Below are positions 56,912 through 64,000 of a stretch of DNA of 64,000 nt, one piece after another (within the stretch, counting starts at the first letter, position 1; the number at the start of each line of letters is the position of its first letter). The notes below the pieces were generated by a model. The model saw only the letters and a list, made by a program, of their open reading frames with translations. It ran no database searches and had not been told where the DNA came from. Position numbers and translations under genes: made by a program. The stretch spans positions 34,311,429-34,375,428 of the forward strand of contig CM057155.1 in assembly GCA_029962745.1 (NCBI GenBank), written 5' to 3'. The DNA comes from Echinometra lucunter (taxonomy: Eukaryota > Echinodermata > Echinoidea > Camarodonta > Echinometridae).

Positions 56912-57123
56912 ACCGAAGGCCCGCGAGACCGACTTTTCTCGTATCGTATTTTCCTTCATCACAAATAATGCGCTATCGGTATATGAAATAATAATGTCTC
57001 CTTTAGCATGTTTAGGCCTCGTTGCCCCTCAATTATTAAACTTCCTTCCGGCACAGGGATTGGTCAGAGCGGTGTGATATTATGCATTACAATTTGCTAT
57101 TTTCGGCCTCACGGGCCTTCGGT
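56912..57123. mobile_element. MITE with GC-rich ends
   Basis: The left end ACCGAAGGCCCGCGAGACCGA and right end TCGGCCTCACGGGCCTTCGGT are inverted with two mismatches. 212 bp, non-coding, AT-rich inside. Confidence 0.75.
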
Positions 57124-57484
57124 GAAGTGGGTTGTCACCGATTATTTTGTCTCAATATATTTAGGAGTAAATTTCCTCACCATGTAATAGGGGAAGGGTA
57201 TGGAATATTACTGAAAAAAACCCATAAAATTCTTGCAAATAATGGATGATGGTGAGATACATCAGACATGCAGGACGACGACAGAAACAGTTTCCCTCTC
57301 CATGCATGCATTCACATTAGAGAAAATATTATCAATTAAAGTGCATTAGTGAGGAGATAATCTAGTAGGTCTAGTAATCAGAGGGATAAATGAAAATGAT
57401 AAGAGTTTCAAAGAAATCTTGACATAAAAAGATTTTCTTTGTATTTTAAGAGATGGAGTAAGGGGTTTGAAAGCAGCATACGCG

Positions 57485-57696
57485 GATCCAGGGGGCCGAG
57501 GGGGCCTTGCCCCCCCCCCCCCCGCCAAAAAAAAAGAGGGAGAGAGAAGGAAAAGAAGGGAAAGGGAAAGAAAAAAAGGGGGAAGAAAAAAGGGGAAGAA
57601 GGAGGCCGAGGCCGAAAGGGCCTTGGATCTTCCCACTCCCTTCCGCCAAATAAAGGGGGAAGGGAGGGAATAGGGAAAGAGGAGAGGAAGGGAAAA

Positions 57697-57733
<37 letters not shown>

Positions 57734-57790
57734 AAGGGAAGAATAAAGAAAAGGGGATGCAAGGAGGATGGGGGGAGAGGCCGAAAGGGC
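57485..57790. other. Purine-rich low-complexity tract with a 36-G run
   Basis: C and A homopolymers are followed by GGGAAAGG/AGAAAAGG words and an uninterrupted G run at 57697-57732. GGCCGAAAGGGCCTTG occurs at about 57612 and again at 57780. The long frames with poly-Pro or poly-Gly are artefacts of composition. Confidence 0.85.
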
Positions 57791-57800
57791 CTTGTCTGAA

Positions 57801-58235
57801 TACGATTGTGCCCACCCCGACCTGCAAGAATAAAACTCAGTTTATGTACAAATTATCGTTAAAATAAAAGTTTTTTCTTTATTTTTTAGCGAGCTTGCTA
57901 TGCGAGCTTGCCAATATGGTCGCTTTAAACCAATGTGCCCGCTCCGAGCTGCAACAATAAAACCAAGTTTATTTACCAATTACCATTAAAAATGAACTGT
58001 ATTTTTTCCCCGTTTCCTCACTCGTTCGCCAAAATGTAATTAACATTGCTTTAAAACACGAATGTGCCCGCCCCGACCTGCATCATAATAAAACCCAGTT
58101 TTTGCACCAAACATTACTAAAAGACATTTTTTTTATGCTCGCTCGCCAAAATAGAAGTAATATTGCCCTAAAAACGATTGTGCACGCTCGAATCAGGTCC
58201 TGCAGCAACTTGATAAAACGAAGTTTATGTAGGCC
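57801..58235. repeat. Tandem repeat, period about 125 bp, four units
   Basis: Units begin near 57801, 57930, 58059 and 58175 with ACGATTGTGCCC-, AATGTGCCC-, ACGAATGTGCCC- and ACGATTGTGCACGCT, followed by CGACCTGCA..ATAAAAC and CAGTTTAT.TACAAAT. Moderate divergence; the last unit is partial. Confidence 0.75.
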
Positions 58236-58440
58236 TAGCAATTTGATTTGATTTGATTTGATTCATTTTCTTCTGCATACTTATTAACATTTTGATAACA
58301 GATACAAAAAATACTTTTTACAATAAATCACAAATAAACAAGTATTCATATACAAATCATTTTTCTAAAAAAATATAAATGAAAAATTGTCAAACTATTG
58401 TAATTATCTGGATTCATTTATTTTTTTCAATAGACTGAAT
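58236..58440 (-). mobile_element. Possible LINE 3' tail
   Basis: An ATTTG pentamer run at about 58237-58262, adjoining AT-rich sequence like the 3' end of the - strand LINE at 54.6 kb. No coding part. Confidence 0.3.
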
Positions 58441-58860
58441 GGATTTTGCAATTTCAAATTCAGGAGAGTTGATTTTTTTAAAAATTGTGCTCACCCAACA
58501 TAATAATCAGTGTCGGGATAGCTATAGGTTGGGGGGGGGGGGGGGGCGTTCAAGCGATGGATGATAAACAACATCAACGCATTAATATGCACCAGAAACC
58601 GAATTCGCTAAAATCTTGTTGCACAGAATCCCCCGGATAAACTTTGTGACTTATGAAAAGTGACATTTTTGCCTTGAGTGTCTGTTCACTCATGCATGAC
58701 TAGATGCGCATCAATTTCATTTTCACACAGAATTTAGTCAATAAGTGTAAGAACGGTCATGCTAAATTATTCTACTCCAAACTTCTTCATTCAAAAGTTG
58801 TTGTTTTTTTAAATGGGCGGGAGGGGGGGGGGGGGTACTTTTTTGTTGTGTTTAGTTAGA
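58441..58860. other. Spacer with G homopolymers
   Basis: G runs at about 58531-58547 and 58825-58836. No gene recognised. Confidence 0.4.
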
Positions 58861-60776
58861 GTTAGGGTGTGTTCAAGCGATTTTTAAAGCTAAAATCACA
58901 AACATTAATCAAATCAAACGGCTACTGCGAGAGAGCGTTCAAGCGATTTTTCATCAACGCCGATTCTTGCTCATTTCAAGCCCATCCACTGCGCATCGCA
59001 TACTGCGCAGTTTGATCCAGGAAGGTCAACTTTAGCCACATCATTTATTCGTCTCTATATCATTCTTATGCTATTTTTTGTTTTTCATTCTATCTTCTTC
59101 TCTTTTCATCTTTTGTTATTCTTTGTTTTTTTCCTACCTTCTGTTATATGTTTTCTTAGTTTTTCTTTTTCTTCTATCTTCTTCTCTTTCCGTATTTTCT
59201 TATGTTATTCTTCTTTTTTCTATTTTCTTTTCTCTTTCCTTAATTATTCTCTGTTTTTCCCTGTCTTCTTTTCTTTCCATCTTTCCTTATGTGATTCTTT
59301 GTTTTCTTATTCTATTTTCTTCCCTTTCCGTCTTTTCTTGTGTTATTCTTTGTTTTTCCTTCTATCCACTCCTCTTTCCACCGTTCCTTATGTAAATTGT
59401 TTCTTTGTTTTCTTCTATCTTCTTTTTTTCTGTCTTTTCTTGTTATTCTCTGTTATTCCTTCTATTTTCCTATCTTACTTTTAACTTTGTTTCTATCTTC
59501 TTTTCTATCTTTATGTTATTCGTTTTCTTCTTCTATCTTCTTCTCTTTCCATCTTTTCTTTTGTTGTTTGTTTTTCCTTCTATCCTCTCTTTCGTCTTTT
59601 CCTGTTATTCTATGCTATTCCTTCTATCTCCTTATCTTTCAGTCTCTTCTTATATTATTCTTTGTTTTTCCTTCTATCTTCTCTGTCCATCTTTCCTTAT
59701 GTTATTCTTTGTTTTCTCCTTCTATTCTTTTCTAGCTTTCTGTAGGTTGTTTGTTTTATCTTTCTTCAAACCTTGGTGTGAAAGCAACAGTAGAATTATG
59801 ATCGAGATCTCCGTTTGCGTTCATTTGATTTTCAGCGACCGTGGTTCTGCAGAATCACGATTCAAAACATACCCATTCAATACCATTTTTCACCCGAGAA
59901 TCATGGTTTTCAAAGGCGCTTAGTTTAAACCACGGTTGCGTTCAGTCGATTTTTCGCAGGTCGTAAAAATAAACGTCTTTCAAAACGCAAACATGAAACG
60001 CTGAAATAGGTACGTTTTGAATCATGATTCTGCAGAACCACGGTCGCTAAAAATCGATTGAATGCAACGGAGATCTCAATCATGATTCTACTGTTGCTTT
60101 CACATCAAGATGGAATGAATAACAAGGAATAACATAAGGAAAGACGGAAAGAGAAGATAGAAGAAAACAAAGAATAACAAAAGAGATTGAAAGATAAGAA
60201 GATAAAATGAATAACAAAGAATAACACAAGAAAAGACAGAAAAAAGAAGAAAACAAAGAATCACATAAGGAAAGATGGAAAGAGAAGAAGATAGAAGGAA
60301 AAACAAAGAATAACGTAAGGAAAGATAGAAAAGAAGAAAATAGAAAACGAAGAATAACATATTAAGAAAAGATGGAAAGAGAAGAAGATAGATGAAAAAC
60401 AAAGAATGGCATAAGAAAGATATAGAGACGAATAAATCATATGGCTATAAAGTTGACCTTCCTGGGTCTAACTGCGCAGTACGATGCGCAATGGATGGGC
60501 TTGAAATGAGCAAGAATCAGCGTTGATGAAAAATCGCTTCAATGCTCTCTCGCAGTAGCCGTGTTTTGTAACAGCGTTTTGATTTGTGATTCATGTTTGT
60601 GATTCTAGCTTCAAAAAGTCGCTTGAACGCACCCTTAGCGTTTCATGTTCGTGTTTTGAAAGACGTTTATTTCTATGACCTGCGAAAAATCGATTGAACG
60701 CAACCGTGGTTTAAACTAAACGTCTCTGAAAACCGTGATTCTAGGATGAAACGTGGTCGCTTGAACGCGGCCCTAG
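58861..60776. mobile_element. 1.9-kb foldback element (large palindrome)
   Basis: The outer ends TTAGGGTGTGTTCAAGCG and CGCTTGAACGCGGCCCTAG are inverted. The arms pair over long stretches: CTACTGCGAGAGAGCGTTCA with the 60540 region, ATTCTTGCTCATTTCAAGCCC with GGGCTTGAAATGAGCAAGAAT, GGAAGGTCAACTTTA with TAAAGTTGACCTTCC, and a long polypyrimidine tract (59075-59770) with a shorter polypurine tract (60115-60425). The centre is again inverted (ACCGTGGTTCTGCAGAATCA with TGATTCTGCAGAACCACGGT). The word GTTCAAGCGATTTTT/CGATTGAACGC recurs at least six times. No gene inside. Confidence 0.85.
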
Positions 60777-63661
60777 TCTCATATTGTCTGCCTTGCATCA
60801 AAGATATGTGTGAAATTATCTGGTAAACTTATCTCATAAATTTTAGCGTAGCCGAAAGGAACATAAGATAATAGCTATGCTCTGCTCTACACTAGACTTG
60901 AACATCCAAACAGGCCCCTAAACAGTATTCATACTGCTTCATTATGCTTGTCATATACTAGGTCCCCACATGGGTTTTATGTGTCCAGTGTGGGCACTGT
61001 GTGATGCATATCAACATTGCTACAAGTTTATGTCTCCAGCACAGGCATCTGATCTATTTCCTGTCCTGACTTTCATTTTTTTGTTTATTCACTTTCAGAA
61101 GGGAAGAGCTTTCCATATATTATTTAGCACCAATGTCAAAGAAGTTTAACAAGGAATTTCTGAGGACTTACCAAACTTTTACATAACCTTTACCGAGTCT
61201 TATCATACCTCATCCATTGCTATAAGCATGTACGCATAGAAACATGAAAGACAACATTGCACTCTGAAAATGTTGATCATTTGAAAATACAATTTATTCA
61301 AATTTATGACCTTGACAAGATTTGATTATCAATCAAATGGAGAAGAAGTTAATTACATAACATATTTAAAAGTATACACAGCATTTACACATGTATTTAT
61401 TACATACTTATACAGAAAATATACAGAGGAAAAGAATGTTACCTAACATAGGTAATAACTTGTAAAGCAAGTCTTTACAACAGCATAAAAGACTACTAGA
61501 ATGGAACTTTATTTTATCTTAAAGAAAGAAAATTCATGACAAAAGGATGATCAGGTATTACTCTCTTGGCAAAATTCATAACAAACTCGATTAAACAAGA
61601 AGAAGAATTGTACAGGTATAGAGGCATTACCTTTCAAGGAAAAGGCTTAATACCAGAAACTTATTTCAGCAAAAATAATTTTGGTACAGCTTGCATCTGT
61701 GAAATAACCCAAGCAGAACTTTACCTGGCATTCTAAGGCTTGATGGTTTAAAAGACTGTGAATATAAGACCACATATTAAGGGTGTTTACAGTGTCAAAT
61801 GGCTGTTCCATACAATAAAACCCCCCAATTTATACTTGCCTGTACATGTGATTGACTAGTCTATCTCACTGGTTGTTTTTATGTTAACTTAGAGTACACT
61901 GGAACACTGGATATCTCTTTACCAAAGTAATAGGCCTACAGCTCACATTTTCAATACAGTGTAGTGACATAGCATCCATCACATACACAGCATAATGTAT
62001 TTCAGGTGACTTACACTGTGATTAACTCAATCAAAAGGCTTCCTTTGAATTTTCAAGAGCTTCTCCATGAAAACCTTTGAATGGATACAAATTTAAAATG
62101 GATACATAACACAATATTTGTAAATTACAAAATAATCAGTACTACTGAACAAAATATCATGTAAAGAGTGAAAGAATGAGCAAAAAGCACCATAACATGA
62201 AATTTCCATTATAAGAAAGAGAAGATAAAATCAAAATGAGAATCTCACAGCAAAAATATATTTCATTGAATCACCTAAGACTTCACAATCTTATCATGGA
62301 AACATTAGTTTATTCTGAACAATTTTTCAGTCACAATATATATAACACAAAAACATGAGGACAAACTTCAAAGCATTATGGAATACTTTCCCCAGGGAAT
62401 GACTGAGACCATTTCATTTCATTCATAAGAAAATAAAAAATTAAAATGTCTGCACCTTATGAGTGATAAAAACAAAGATGGCCAAAATACCATTTCAATT
62501 TTAGTCTTCATTTAATGGTGGAAAGTCGAAACCAAATAACACTTCATGAAATTTGACATCAAAATGTATAAGAAAAGGAATCAGGCATTAATACCATAGC
62601 CTCAATTGTTAATAACTTGGCAAAAAATGAAGAGGTTCTATTACACATTACAAACTCAAACCAAAAATATTGAGCCAATGTTTTGATGATTAACAAAATA
62701 ACTTTGGAAGTGGATTACTTAAAATAATCTGGTGATCACATTAACGTCACATCTCGTTACATGACATAATGTAAACTATAGGCCCTAAGTTCCTGACAAA
62801 TGTGTATCAGGGTGTATGCATACATGAAATAAACCCTTCTTTCCTATGCAATTCCAAGTATTTGTAGATTTGCTGTAACTTTTTCAAAAGTAATGAGTAC
62901 ACTGAGACTAACATTTTGTAAATTTAGGGCCTACAATGAGTTGTGTAATAAGACACTTTGACATCAACGTGATTACCAAATGATCTTAAGTAAGCCTTGA
63001 ATTGTGTTGGCTATTAAAACATCGAACCAAGTAAAAAAAAAAAAAAAAATCAGCATAACAACTGACAATGTGGTAAAACTAGTCAGCAAACTCGGGCAGG
63101 GGTCAATAGAAAATGCGTATTATACAATAAATGACAGGGTGATTGGCAGGTATAATAATTAAAGCATTAGAATAAAGGCCCTTCTCTTTCTCAACAAATT
63201 GTGTCAATCTTTGTCTAATGTCCATATGTACTGGACAACTGCTGCATCAACAAAAAGATGTTGTGCTTACCAACATATAGACAACATAACAGTATGCTTT
63301 TGCCTGACATAGGTCTAATGGAATGAATGTATGGACTTGCATAAACAGCATAGTCCTTTACTGAAAGTGGTAATAAATTGTGAAAATTTAATACAAACGA
63401 AGAATTGCAAGTGATTCAAGGGGAACAAGAAAGGCATCCCATACACCCCACATATGCAAACATACACAAACACACCCTCCTAAAAACATCGATCTGGTTT
63501 GATACTCTCCCTAGTATAAAGTAAGTAGAAGACAAATGATAAGTGGGACTTTCTACACCGACATTTTGTAACCATGTACTTTCCTTAATATGAGACTATC
63601 ATTTGGCTTTGAGGTTCTAGTTATGCCTTCAAAGTTCTTTTCATATCACATTTCCCTACAG
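60777..63661. other. AT-rich non-coding stretch
   Basis: No repeat or gene recognised on either strand; poly(A) run near 63034. The length and composition would fit a long 3' UTR or an intron, without direct support. Confidence 0.35.
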
Positions 63662-63748
63662 AACCAGGAAGGAGAGAAAGAAAGAGAGGACAGAGAGGAA
63701 GAGGTGAAGGAAGTACAGGTGGACAATGAAGAGGTGAAAAATGGATGA
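63662..63748 (+). CDS. Possible terminal exon, acidic/charged C-terminus
   Basis: A pyrimidine-rich acceptor, TTTCCCTACAG, ends at 63661; the frame QEGEKEREDREEEVKEVQVD then runs to TGA at 63746-63748. Low-complexity coding-like sequence, no domain. 63780-63960 then carries repeated AAGATTTCCTGTA and CCATGCCCACRCCCC words. Confidence 0.25.
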   Translation, partial: NQEGEKEREDREEEVKEVQVDNEEVKNG

Positions 63749-64000
63749 AGAAAATGGTGGCCCAGTGGCATTCTCTTCTCCTCTAACAGATAGTGCAAGA
63801 TTTCCTGTACAGCAACAGCATCCATGCCCCTCCCCTTACAAGATCTTGAGACTCCTCTAGCACAGCAAGTCAACAACCATGCCCACACCCCCTTCCCCAT
63901 GCCCCCTTCCCTCTACAAGATTTCCTGTAGACAGCAAGTTCAGCAACCGTGCCCACGCCCCGTTCTAGGTGCTACGTCAAGCTCCATCACAGTAGCACAA

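Noticed and set aside
57346..57867. Open frames with poly-Pro (- strand) and poly-Gly/Lys (+ strand)
   Set aside because: Created by the G/C homopolymers and the purine tract; all frames on both strands are open together.
59068..59923. Long + strand open frames (up to 172 codons) rich in Phe, Ser and Leu
   Set aside because: They lie in a polypyrimidine minisatellite (TTCTTTG/TCTATCTTC) that is one arm of a palindrome; composition alone keeps the frames open and no domain is present.
1..64000. CRISPR arrays, operons, ribosome binding sites, bacterial insertion sequences
   Set aside because: The window has introns with GT-AG signals, eukaryotic transposons and poly(A) signals; short-spaced repeats here are minisatellites without regular unique spacers.

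Overview
The window is eukaryotic, intron-containing, AT-rich DNA built mostly of mobile elements. Two things point to a marine deuterostome, most likely an ambulacrarian (echinoderm such as a sea urchin, or a hemichordate). First, it holds a degraded RAG1-like/RAG2-like pair of the ProtoRAG type, and the RAG2-like part keeps a PHD finger. Second, several foldback elements look like families I associate with sea-urchin genomes; that impression is from memory and unchecked. No tRNA, rRNA, CRISPR array or bacterial-style operon was recognised, although tRNAs were not searched exhaustively.

The main result is at 9.9-12.7 kb. On the + strand, 9892-10604 encodes the C-terminal part of a RAG1-like recombinase. 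It has the HxxxxH zinc pair and, 20 residues later, a Glu at the spacing of the third catalytic acid of vertebrate RAG1, followed by an LYTS block and a CCHC zinc knuckle. The Trp codon of the HWLYTS block is TAG. On the - strand, tail to tail with it, 12675-11825 encodes kelch repeats and a complete C4HC3 PHD finger of a RAG2-like protein, broken by four single-base frame changes. The convergent order and domain content match a ProtoRAG-type RAG transposon that has lost both outer parts. The left side is abutted by a LINE fragment and a TAACACC-rich element, the right side by a tandem array.

Layout. 0.2-3.5 kb: exons of a DUF4806-type gene. 3.8-5.4 kb: a composite repeat with a PHD-finger remnant. 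5.6-6.4 kb: DIRS-like and other repeat fragments. 6.6-9.0 kb: four exons of a DUF7869-like, transposon-type gene with a lost splice acceptor and a frameshift. 9.1-12.7 kb: the elements around the RAG remnant. 13.2-16.6 kb: four ~590-bp tandem units, then the composite repeat in circularly permuted order. 17.5-19.5 kb: a MITE and a DIRS-like Gag fragment. 20.0-36.4 kb: scattered exons of one or more unrecognised genes, including zinc-finger exons at 30.0 and 35.1 kb, interleaved with a hAT transposon with matching TIRs (23.9-28.2 kb), a TTAA-flanked MITE, a nested TIR element and a 2.3-kb TTAA-flanked piggyBac-like element. 38.0-44.1 kb: a PHD remnant, an Arg-rich coding exon, a ZNF862-like hAT-derived pseudogene, a mariner-type MITE and a SAMD3-like terminal exon. 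44-54 kb: mostly non-coding, with local tandem duplications and MITEs. 54.6-56.6 kb: a degenerate LINE reverse transcriptase on the - strand. 56.9-60.8 kb: a small MITE, a 36-G run, a 125-bp tandem repeat and a 1.9-kb foldback palindrome with polypyrimidine arms. 60.8-64 kb: nothing convincing except one possible terminal exon.

The genes do not form a pathway. The theme is host or domesticated exons repeatedly interrupted by DNA transposons. Most reading frames carry one or a few disabling changes, so most are called pseudogenes. Single-base frame changes could in part be assembly errors, and this cannot be settled from sequence alone.
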